Positions 6,967-16,200 of a DNA stretch of 63,326 nucleotides are shown one piece after another. The DNA lies in assembly GCA_947171615.1 (NCBI GenBank), contig CAMVYG010000001.1, positions 1 to 63,326 of the forward strand, written 5' to 3'. Below the pieces are notes generated by a model. It searched no databases. It was not told the origin of the DNA and was given only the letters and a program-made list of their open reading frames with translations. A program made the translations under genes and the position numbers. The DNA is from an uncultured Clostridia bacterium (GTDB lineage Bacteria > Bacillota > Clostridia > Oscillospirales > Acutalibacteraceae). Each line of letters opens with the position of its first letter. The stretch's first letter is position 1.

Positions 6967-9900
6967 TTAGAACCGCATCGGGGGAAGATCATAGGTTCTG
7001 TTTACGTAGGCGGTAATAAAGCCCGCGTCAACACCGTTGGAGTTGGTATCCAGGTCGATATCCATTGCTACGCGATACAGAGACGGTATAGCCGCTCCTG
7101 TCTCATCACGGAACGCATTAAACGTTCTGTTTACGTAAGCTGTAATAAAGCCCGCGTCAACACCGTTGATGTTGCTGTCCAGATCCACATCGCCTGTACG
7201 GTAACCAAGCTTTACATTTCTCGTGGCCACATACACGGAGGTTCCTACCTTCACCTTGTACTCGATCTGGTAGTATTCCGTGCCTCTTACTACAGAGCTG
7301 GTCGCAGCCGATGAGTCATAGTAGTTCGTCAGAGAATCTCCCGTATTGGGCTGAATATGGCCGTCTACCAACGCTGCGCGCTGGGTTCCGTAGCCATCGT
7401 CTCCCAATACCTTTTCGGTAATGGTGATCTCCACGTTTTCATTATTTGTCAGCACATCCGCAATAGGCGTACCGGAAACGCTTTCGATCAGCTTGCTGTA
7501 GTCTGCCTCGGTTCCTTCTGTGCCATCTTCCAGCAGATAGGGATTCGTATATTTCTCAACATACTCCTTTTTCCCTTCCTGCTCCAGCAGCGTTTCTTCA
7601 TTCTTGTTGCCTTCTATCTTGTAATAGAATACCAACTCATTTCTGAAGGACGCCGCATCTCTCTGGGCATCTTCGCCCAGCTCGGCATTCTCGGCATTCA
7701 GGTTGTCCAGATACTTCTGCGCCGCTGTCTTGGCGTTATCCGCCGCTTCGCTGTCCGGCTTCAAACTCTTCCATACATCGCTGTTGCCCTCTGTCAGCTG
7801 CAGGGGGTTCTGGTTCTCCGGATTCTCCGGATCGTATCCAGTATACAACGAGATTGAAATAAATGCAACCTTATTTCCAGAATTTGTTACAGAAATTGCA
7901 TTTCCGGCTCCATCTGTAGCATTATTAATATCCAGACTTGCCTCCAGATAGAACTTTCCGTCTGTGGGAATGTTCTTCATGGCTTCCGCCCAACCGGTAG
8001 CGGTGGGAGAAGTTCCTTCTTCCGCATCTGCGGGAATGTAGTTGCCATCGATCTCTTCCGCGTCAGCAGCGGGATTGCCATCGGCGCTCTTCTTCAGTGT
8101 CCAGGAAACCTGAGGAGGTGTTCCGGTTGCCGTCAGAGGAATCACCAGAGCCTGAGTATTCACAGTGGTGGAAGCGCTGTTATAGCTGCTTACCAGATCC
8201 AGCAGATCCTGGTTTGTGAGCAGGCTGCCGGCATCGATATGAAGCTTTGCTACCTCAATATCGTCAAGGAGATCCAGAGCGCCGGAAACCTTCTCGTAGT
8301 CTGCGGTCTCCCATGCAGACTTCACCTTGGAAGACTCCTTGAAGCAGTAGGAAACCTTGCCGTCTACCTTGTAATCCAGACCGCTGAAGGGACTTACCCA
8401 ATCGGCAGCATCGATCTGCTTCAGGTCGTTATCGGGCTCCACCTTTACGGTTACATTTCCGGAGCCGTTTGTGCTTACATTGATCGTGGCGGTATCCTGC
8501 GTGCCCGCGAAGGGAGTTTCCAGCAGGAAGTACTTGATGTTTCCATTGGGATCGGGATACATGAGGATCAGATCGGTGGTGTCCCGATTGAATTCCGTAT
8601 CTCCGGTGCCTGCGTTGGTAACGCCGGTGATATCAAAGGTAACGGTGTAATTCTGAGGATTGTCCTTATCGTTATCATTTACAACCGTTGCCGCGCAGTG
8701 ATCGGGGGCAATGGTCATCTTTTCGGTATCGGCCTCATTGGTCAGGCTCAGGGCAACATTATTGGTGATATCATAGCCAGTATCGGGAGTTACCTTATTG
8801 GTATCATCCAGCTGGATCTCACTGATGATCTTTGCCTTGGCTGCCTCACCGGCGCCATTTGTAACATTTACTTCATTCAGAGGCGCGCTGGGATCATCGC
8901 CGGCCTCGGTAACGCTCTGGGTGCTGTACTGCGCCTTCAGCTGATACTCGGCGGGGGTGCCCGCAGCAGGCTCTGAGGTGGGGAAGAGCGCGCTTGTTAC
9001 TTCAGCGCCATCGTCAGCATTGAGCCACTTCTCCACGGTGGGATATACGCTGATGGTATGCTCCGCACCGGCACGGGCCACAAGGTCTCCCTCGCCGTCA
9101 CGGGTCAGGTGCACCGCAAGGGTCTTGGCGGTCTTGGGCAGGCGATCCTTAATGAGATCAAAGTCTACCGCACCGGCGGTCAGCGCTTCGTTATACTGCA
9201 TCTGGAGAGTATCGGGAGATACAGAGGGCAGGCCCTCGGCTGTCCAGAGAATATAATCTTCCACGTTGTAGGTCTTTTCAATGGGGAGAGAGGGGGCCAG
9301 GCCGGTAATGCCCTCGCCGGACTCTCTTCTCACGGTGTACCAGAGCTTGCCGCCCATGGGATCCAGAGCGGTGGCAGCATCTACGCCGTCATCCAGTTCC
9401 GCATCGAGAGCCGTCTGTGTATCATCGGTTCCCAGTTTCGCGGAAGCAATGTGGCCGCTGAGTGCGCCGCTCTCGGCGTCATACCCGGTGTAGATATCTA
9501 CAACAAGGTTCTGATAGCCGTCAGCCGCGGGACCATTGTGCACGGTGATCGCATCGGTCTTGGGATAGGGATTGTTCTGCGCGTTGGTATCGTCAGAACC
9601 GATGATCTCACTGGGCTTAGGCGTTTCTGTTTCATCATAGCGCTTTTCAACGATCTCCACCTTCTGAGTGATGGTGGGCTGTGTCCAGCTGGAAGGCAGG
9701 TTGATGGGCAGCTTGCTGCCGTCATTATTTACCTGGTCAAGAGCCTCCAGGGCATTCCAGTTTACCACGCCATTCTTCAGAGTGATGGTGAAGTTTTCGG
9801 GGTTATCACCTGTCGCGTTATGATCCCAGTTTGCGTTCTGATAGATGTTATCTGCCAGAGGCATGGACCAGGTAGCGGCAGGATCCTTTGCGCTGGCGCT

Positions 9901-12900
9901 GAGCTTATAGCCATAGGAAAGCTCAGGCGCAACCACGCCGGTCAGGGTGCCGATGTAATCAATGACCTCGGCTGCCGTGTAGGTATCGCCTTCGGCCTTA
10001 CCCAGAGCGGTCAGCATATCTCCCTTTACAATCTGCACGGTATCGGGAGCGGGATTCTTCACGTCAAACAGGAGATATTCCTCCTGCAGGGGTACCTGCC
10101 AATCAGGGTTCACAGGGAGAACCTTGTTGATACCGTCTGAAATCTGGGTGCAAATGCTCAGCTTTGTTCCCTTGTTTCTGGCGGTCTGCTCAAAGGCCAC
10201 TGTGTAATCCCACTGGGTATCCGGAATCTTTTCTTCCACGATGATGTTCGTATCGCCTGTCAGCGGATGTATTCCATAAGCAGTGCTGACAACATCGCCG
10301 TTTTCATCCTTCAGAAGAACAGAAACCTTACCGGGAGCTGCCTTCAAAGCATCGCTCAGTTCACCGGCGGTATCGCCTGTGATCTTCAGAACGTCCTTCA
10401 TGTCATTTTCCCAGGGAGCGTTTCTCTCCATGGAATAGGTGGCATTTTCAATGTTGATCTCGGTAGCCACCACAGCGTTGATCTTCACAACATGGGGATT
10501 GGGCAGCGGGTTGGTGTAATCAATTACATCCGTTGCGCCGGAGTGGGTCTTATAATCCGCGCTTTCGGGAATTTGAATATCCACGCGGAACAGATCTCCC
10601 ACATTCTTGCCTGCCGCATTCAATGTGTCGATATCAGACTCTGTGGCATTACCCTGATCGTCTACGGTATAGATCGTGGTATTTGCCAGAGCGTCATAGG
10701 TATCGCCGTCAGTGCCGATCCACTTCTTCAGGGCGGCGCTGGTAAGCTCGTATTCATGGAACTCCAGCACTCCCTCGTCTGTAAGGGGACCAACCACCTT
10801 GAAGGTGACGGAAGCCACATTATCCAGCAGCTTGTTGAGCTTATGATCCTTATCAAAGGACTCACTCACTTCCACATCCTGGAATACAATGGGGCCATTG
10901 CCGTCTGTTACACGAATCGGAATAGCAGTGCTTTCCTCATAGGTTTCCCCATCGGCTGCCTTGTTCAAATAACTCAGCCATACAACCTGTCCGGGGGTAA
11001 ATTCATAGCTTGATTCGCTTTTTGCAACTGAGAAGGTAAAATTCTCGGGCAGAGGATCAGAAACATTCACTCTTCCCTTCCACTGACCCACGGTATCTGT
11101 TTCATTCTCCCGCAGGCGGATAATATCTCCCGCGGTCAGATAATCCCAGGTCTTATTCATCACGGTCAGGGTGGTGTTTCCGTTTTTCGTTGCCAGATAG
11201 TAATCAGCAGAGTTGGGAATCACGTTCACCCAGATTACAGAGGCATAGCCGCCTGTGGGAACTGTCTGGCCATCTGTACGGGCAGTGGGCTGCTGATACT
11301 TTACACCGTTCTTGGTGCAATCCTGATAGGGATTCCGGATCTGGAATTTTCCGTGCTTGGTATAAACGCCATCCGTCGTCATACCATACTGCTTCAGTGC
11401 GCCGCTGTAGATGGGAGCACGTGTCCAGGAATAGGTAAGGTTGGTTTCCACCGTATTCTGTACACGGGTACCGCTTTCCACAGGAGCGGTGGTCTGAATG
11501 GACAGTTTGTTGCCGCTGTCACGCATTGCCTGCACCACGGATTTCATGGAATCTCCGATATTGATGGTGACAGGGTTTGTTTCGGAACCGAGGGCGCCTT
11601 CGGGAACCAGGCAAATATCCTCAGTATAGTAATATACCTTATCCCCGCTCTCAATTTTCTCCGACTCCAGCTCTACCTTGAGTTCTTCCCTCGGCAGGCT
11701 GGGCTCAGTCTTACTTGCTTCACGGCGGGCAATATAAATTTCGGTCTCATTCTTCAGATAGCTGTTATCCGCCGAATAGATGGTACCGGGAGTGGTATCC
11801 ACCAGCTTCAGAGCCAGGCCTTCTGTGGTATTTACCGGGTCGCCGTCGCCCAGGGTGACGGAAGCGGCATTCACAGAGCCATCGGCATTCAGCGTTACCA
11901 GGTTCTCATTTGCAATGGTGGTTTCGCCGAGGAGTTCACCATATGTACCGTCGGTTTCGCCGGTCTTGTAGATCATGACGGTATCGCCTACTCTGAACTT
12001 GGTTTCATCGGTGGGGAACTTCAGGTAGTCGGTGGTATCGTGCCCTGCCGTCTTGGTAGAGAAGGGCTCGTTTTTCTTATTGATCAGAGACTCCTTGGTG
12101 TAAGTGCCGTCAGGCGCTTCAGAGGGGTCAGTGATTTTGACATACACACGCTCACCAAAATCAATATTTTCAGTAGAAGCGCTATCGTTTGCAGTAGTGA
12201 CCGCATCATAGGTGCCATCGGGTTTCCGGCCTTTCTCATTGTAAGAAACGGCTGTACACTGGCCGCCATTGGCGTTTGTCCTTTCAGGCGCGATCTCTAC
12301 ATAGTAGTCTCCAACATCTTCGCCCGCAGTCAGCTCTATCAGGATCTCCCATGACCCTGTAGTAGGAAGGAAGCCGGAACCGCCGCTGAACTGGTTGGTA
12401 AAACGGTCAGTTGCCTTGCCGTCCTTATCCTTTTTATTCAGGTAAGCGGCTGTTGTTGCAACGAAGGGAGCAGCGCCGGGCAGATACTTTCCTACGTCGC
12501 CTTCAAATATATAAGCCTCTGAAAGGATTCCTACAACCGCAGGGTGCGCAATTGATTTCGTATTAACAGTAAAGGCTCCTTCAGGGAACTGCAAAACAGG
12601 TGTGGTGCCCTGCAGAAATCCAGCCCCGTCAGTGTTGTAAGAATTGATATCAATCGCCACATAGAACTTGGAACCCTTTTCTATCTGGTAAGGATCTGCT
12701 TCCGTACCGGAGCCGGTTGCCTTTGTAGGCTCAATTACCTCATCATCCAGCGCTTTCATGGCTCTTTCAAAGTCTGCCACTGTGGAAGCGGAGCTATCTT
12801 TGTTCTCCTTAACCACACCGTTCGGATGATTTTTCAGCAGGTTCTGCTCACGCTGGCTGGGTCTGCTAAAAAGGCCTGCATCGGTATCAGAGACCAAGTC

Positions 12901-13023
12901 GACCAGCTTTACACTCATCGAACCTATTTTTCCTGTGACCACTGCACTTGCGCTCAGTGGCAATGTCGCTACAATGAGCAGCACTACAAGAACAAGTGAT
13001 AGCGCTCTTTTCATTGTCTTCAT
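6967..13023 (-). CDS. Protein D: giant secreted dockerin protein, mosaic of E-like and C-like ends
   Basis: A 2018-residue exported protein. The frame extends upstream, but the ATG at 13023 is chosen because GGAGG lies five bases before it and the signal peptide (MKTMKRALSLVL...LPLSASA, about 27 residues) starts there, almost as in protein E. Residues about 28-290 match the E module (KGSKFYVAID, NQFSGGSGF, VEIAPERTN). The middle, about 300-1740, contains beta-rich segments without a recognised family. One has a GDTVMIYKTG string like the GDVVRVYARG string of protein C. From about residue 1741 to the end it matches protein C closely (PLQLTEGN onward), including a twin-loop dockerin. There is no SLH domain, so wall attachment would need a dockerin partner. 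The gene lies 229 bases after C and 277 before E. The middle is poor in cysteine and has no visible catalytic motif. It may be a connector within the surface assembly. Confidence 0.9.
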   Translation of the reverse strand: MKTMKRALSLVLVVLLIVATLPLSASAVVTGKIGSMSVKLVDLVSDTDAGLFSRPSQREQNLLKNHPNGVVKENKDSSASTVADFERAMKALDDEVIEPTKATGSGTEADPYQIEKGSKFYVAIDINSYNTDGAGFLQGTTPVLQFPEGAFTVNTKSIAHPAVVGILSEAYIFEGDVGKYLPGAAPFVATTAAYLNKKDKDGKATDRFTNQFSGGSGFLPTTGSWEILIELTAGEDVGDYYVEIAPERTNANGGQCTAVSYNEKGRKPDGTYDAVTTANDSASTENIDFGERVYVKITDPSEAPDGTYTKESLINKKNEPFSTKTAGHDTTDYLKFPTDETKFRVGDTVMIYKTGETDGTYGELLGETTIANENLVTLNADGSVNAASVTLGDGDPVNTTEGLALKLVDTTPGTIYSADNSYLKNETEIYIARREASKTEPSLPREELKVELESEKIESGDKVYYYTEDICLVPEGALGSETNPVTINIGDSMKSVVQAMRDSGNKLSIQTTAPVESGTRVQNTVETNLTYSWTRAPIYSGALKQYGMTTDGVYTKHGKFQIRNPYQDCTKNGVKYQQPTARTDGQTVPTGGYASVIWVNVIPNSADYYLATKNGNTTLTVMNKTWDYLTAGDIIRLRENETDTVGQWKGRVNVSDPLPENFTFSVAKSESSYEFTPGQVVWLSYLNKAADGETYEESTAIPIRVTDGNGPIVFQDVEVSESFDKDHKLNKLLDNVASVTFKVVGPLTDEGVLEFHEYELTSAALKKWIGTDGDTYDALANTTIYTVDDQGNATESDIDTLNAAGKNVGDLFRVDIQIPESADYKTHSGATDVIDYTNPLPNPHVVKINAVVATEINIENATYSMERNAPWENDMKDVLKITGDTAGELSDALKAAPGKVSVLLKDENGDVVSTAYGIHPLTGDTNIIVEEKIPDTQWDYTVAFEQTARNKGTKLSICTQISDGINKVLPVNPDWQVPLQEEYLLFDVKNPAPDTVQIVKGDMLTALGKAEGDTYTAAEVIDYIGTLTGVVAPELSYGYKLSASAKDPAATWSMPLADNIYQNANWDHNATGDNPENFTITLKNGVVNWNALEALDQVNNDGSKLPINLPSSWTQPTITQKVEIVEKRYDETETPKPSEIIGSDDTNAQNNPYPKTDAITVHNGPAADGYQNLVVDIYTGYDAESGALSGHIASAKLGTDDTQTALDAELDDGVDAATALDPMGGKLWYTVRRESGEGITGLAPSLPIEKTYNVEDYILWTAEGLPSVSPDTLQMQYNEALTAGAVDFDLIKDRLPKTAKTLAVHLTRDGEGDLVARAGAEHTISVYPTVEKWLNADDGAEVTSALFPTSEPAAGTPAEYQLKAQYSTQSVTEAGDDPSAPLNEVNVTNGAGEAAKAKIISEIQLDDTNKVTPDTGYDITNNVALSLTNEADTEKMTIAPDHCAATVVNDNDKDNPQNYTVTFDITGVTNAGTGDTEFNRDTTDLILMYPDPNGNIKYFLLETPFAGTQDTATINVSTNGSGNVTVKVEPDNDLKQIDAADWVSPFSGLDYKVDGKVSYCFKESSKVKSAWETADYEKVSGALDLLDDIEVAKLHIDAGSLLTNQDLLDLVSSYNSASTTVNTQALVIPLTATGTPPQVSWTLKKSADGNPAADAEEIDGNYIPADAEEGTSPTATGWAEAMKNIPTDGKFYLEASLDINNATDGAGNAISVTNSGNKVAFISISLYTGYDPENPENQNPLQLTEGNSDVWKSLKPDSEAADNAKTAAQKYLDNLNAENAELGEDAQRDAASFRNELVFYYKIEGNKNEETLLEQEGKKEYVEKYTNPYLLEDGTEGTEADYSKLIESVSGTPIADVLTNNENVEITITEKVLGDDGYGTQRAALVDGHIQPNTGDSLTNYYDSSAATSSVVRGTEYYQIEYKVKVGTSVYVATRNVKLGYRTGDVDLDSNINGVDAGFITAYVNRTFNAFRDETGAAIPSLYRVAMDIDLDTNSNGVDAGFITAYVNRTYDLPPMRF
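6970..7203 (-). other. Dockerin-type domain of protein D
   Basis: Two EF-hand loops with Asp at positions 1, 3, 5 and 12: GDVDLDSNINGVD and MDIDLDTNSNGVD. Each is followed by AGFITAYVNRT. This fits the type I dockerin plan (two calcium loops, each with a following helix). The two halves are almost identical, as expected for a domain with two-fold binding. Confidence 0.82.
7147..7432. repeat. 286-bp exact duplicate, copy in gene D
   Basis: Base for base the same as 13433-13718 in gene C, as compared by eye line by line. It codes for the module before the dockerin and the first half of the dockerin. On both sides the two genes differ at many positions, so the perfect stretch looks like a recent gene conversion or recombination tract. 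Confidence 0.88.
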
Positions 13024-13028
13024 AATTT

Positions 13029-13033
13029 CCTCC
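13029..13033 (-). promoter_or_regulatory. Ribosome binding site deciding the protein D start
   Basis: GGAGG on the minus strand, five bases before the ATG at 13023, in the same setting as the start of protein E (GGAGGAAACT before its ATG). It rules out the 39-codon upstream extension, which has no signal-like character. Confidence 0.8.
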
Positions 13034-13167
13034 ATCTTACTAGTTTTTTGATCTTTCCGGTCAGTTTTTCCTGCTCCCTTTTCCCTCCTTATTCTATTAT
13101 TTTCATTACCACAAGTCACTCCTCCATATCGAGCTTTCAAAATGAAATCAAATGGATCTATCTCACA

Positions 13168-13233
13168 ACTTTCCCCCCAACGCTGTCATTCTGAGCAAGC
13201 AGTTCGCCGCCCAGAATGACAATGGGGAAAAAG
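13168..13233. repeat. Large imperfect hairpin in the C-D spacer
   Basis: The left arm ACTTTCCCCCCAACG-CTGTCATTCTG pairs with CAGAATGACAATGGGGAAAAAGT, leaving a loop of about 17 bases. The inner part is the TGTCATTCTGAGC motif of the repeats at 1589-2658. It lies 20 bases past the stop of the giant gene C. No T-run follows, so termination is doubtful. The matching hairpin in the D-E spacer shows that the spacers are paralogous. Spacer 13024-13252 has no gene. Confidence 0.7.
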
Positions 13234-13252
13234 TGGGAAATCTTACGAGAGA

Positions 13253-16200
13253 TCAGAATCTCATCGGGGGAATATCATAGGTTCTGTTTACGTAGGCGGT
13301 AATAAAGCCCGCGTCAACACCGTTGGCATTGGTATCCAGGTCGATATCCATTACTGTGCGATACAGGGAAGCTATTGCTTCTCCCTTTTCATCGCAGAAC
13401 GCATTGAACGCCCTGTTTACGTAAGCGGTAACAAAGCCCGCGTCAACACCGTTGATGTTGCTGTCCAGATCCACATCGCCTGTACGGTAACCAAGCTTTA
13501 CATTTCTCGTGGCCACATACACGGAGGTTCCTACCTTCACCTTGTACTCGATCTGGTAGTATTCCGTGCCTCTTACTACAGAGCTGGTCGCAGCCGATGA
13601 GTCATAGTAGTTCGTCAGAGAATCTCCCGTATTGGGCTGAATATGGCCGTCTACCAACGCTGCGCGCTGGGTTCCGTAGCCATCGTCTCCCAATACCTTT
13701 TCGGTAATGGTGATCTCCGCATCTTCGTTACCGGCCAGCACATCTCCTATCGCGGTTCCGGCAATACTTTCAATCAGCCTACTGTAGTCCGCCTCGGTTC
13801 CTTCTGTGCCGTCTTCCAGCAGATAGGGGTTCGTATATTTCTCAACATACTCTTTGTTCCCGTTCTGCTCCAGCAGCGTTTCTTCATTCTTGTTGCCTTC
13901 TATCTTGTAATAGAACACCAACTCATCCTTGAAGGACGCTGCATCTCTCTGGGCATCTTCACCCAGCTCGGCATTCAGGTTATCCAGATACTTCTGTGCC
14001 GCTGTCTTGGCAGCATCCGATGCTTCGCTGTCCGGCTTCAGGCTCTTCCATACATCGTTGTTACCCTCTGTCAGCTGCAGGGGGTTCTCCTCTACAGAAT
14101 ACAGGTTGATGGGCACCGCGATATAGGGATAGTTCTCAGCATTTACCGTGTAACCGGGAGTGGCATAGTCCGGGCAGGCAATGAGAGCCAGCTTACCGGA
14201 ATTCTCACGGTTCGCAAGAGCTTCGGCAATGAGGGCGTCACGGTCGTCCTGCTCCAGAGTGGTATCCTGCAGGGCCGCCATGGGCTGCCACTTGCCTTCC
14301 GCAGTCTGCTCACCCAGCGTCCAGCCAACAAAGTCCTGATCGGCGGGAGCTTCCGGCAGAGCGGTCATTCTCTTGAGGAAGCCTTCCTCCGGCGTTTCAG
14401 ACTCGCCCAGGTAATACTGATATCCCGGCTCGTCCAGATCGGCCACCAGATCCAGCAGCGTCTGTTCGGCGGAAACCATACCTGCCGTCAGGTTCAGAGT
14501 ACGGGGCTCTTCGATCCGGGTCACTACCGTACCGGTAGCGGCCTTATCGCCCTCTCTGATATAGAAGTAGGCAGTATAGGTCTTTCCGACAGGCTGGCTG
14601 ATTACAGCCTGTCCTTCCTTATCTACCACTTCCGGCAGGACAATCGATATCTTGTGGTCAGTTTTCCACCGTCCACTATTATAGCTCTGACTCCAAAGAG
14701 TGTCAATATACGTTTTGTCGATTTTTGTCGCTACATCGCCAGCGCCCATGACATAATATTCAGAACCTACCGCACCGAAGGTCAGCGCGTTGCCAGTGGA
14801 GCTTACCACCTTGATCACGCCGGGGAACTGGGCCTTTACAGACTCAAAGTCCGCACCGGGAGCCACGGTGAGAGGATTCTGGGGAGCAGAGCCCGCGCCC
14901 TGGGTGATTTGCAGATAATCCGCGATATAGGTCTGGGTCTCTGCGCCAAAGGGCTTATCCATTGTAATGGGATAGGGCTCACTTTCCATGCCGTCTCCCT
15001 GGCGGGTGATATACGCCACACCGCCTTCCACAGGCAGATAGCTCTGGAGCTTTGAGAGCAGCTCCGCTGTGGCATTCAGCAGAGGCTCATGAGTAAACTG
15101 GCCTACCAGCTTAAAGCTGTTCTCAGAATCACCTCTGGCATACACGCGAACCACGTCGCCTTCCTGCAGGGCATTTTCCACCTCGGGATGCTTCTGCCAA
15201 TAGGTGATGGTATCCGGCGTGGCGCCGTTTTCGTTGGTGATCTTGAAATCAAGCCCGGCCTCGGCGGGAATGCTCTCGGAGGGATATCCGATAGAGCCGC
15301 TGGCCGTATATTCCGTGCCGTCCACTGTGATGGAAGCCTTTACCACAGCCAGCTTTGCACTGCCCATGGCCACCGTGACGGACTGGTAATCTCCACTGGG
15401 AGTAAGGGTCACACTGCCGATGGTTCCATCGGGCTTTGCAGCCTCCAGCGTCCAGGTATCCGCTTCGCCGGTAAAGGCGGGAGCGGCAGTCTCATCGCCG
15501 TACTGATCCAGGAACTTCATCTTCAGGTCTCCCTGTGTTTCGGAAGACTTCAGTACCACATCTTCCACCTTCAGGAAGGTGAAGGTGAGCTGATCCTCTG
15601 TCAATTCACGCTTTACTTCCAGCGTATAGGTGCCGGAAATACCGTTGGCCGCAGTGGCTTCCACCAGATATCTGCCGGAAACGGCTTCACTTGTCAGGGT
15701 GAGCACACCGTTCTGATCAATGGAAACTCCCTTGGGTCTGCTCTGGATGCTCCACACGATGCCGCTCTCCATGGGCTGACCATACTGGTCGTAAGGCGTT
15801 GCCTTGAACTTGGCAGTCTCTGTGCCGGGAGTATCGGCGTCTTTCATCAGCGGTACGATCATCGTGCCGTCTGTTACGCCTTCCACAGCCTCCACATGGA
15901 TCCAGGTCACTTCGGAAGGCGTGCCTTCCTCCACCACATTGATGGTTTGTTCGCCGGTACAGTATTTGCCGTCCTTCTGAGCGGAACCGGTCACCTTTAC
16001 AGAGGTTGCCCCGCCCATGGTGAGAGTATGGCCTTCCATAGAAGGAGCCGCACCCTCGGGAGCCAGCGCCGCAGGCTCGCCGTACTTCACGGTTTCATCC
16101 GCACTGCCCATGTAGCTGCCATAGGAATCCAGGAAGGAAGCCTTCAACTCTACGGTTTCAGTGCCTTCCGGCACGGAGTTGGGCATGATCTCCAGCCCGG

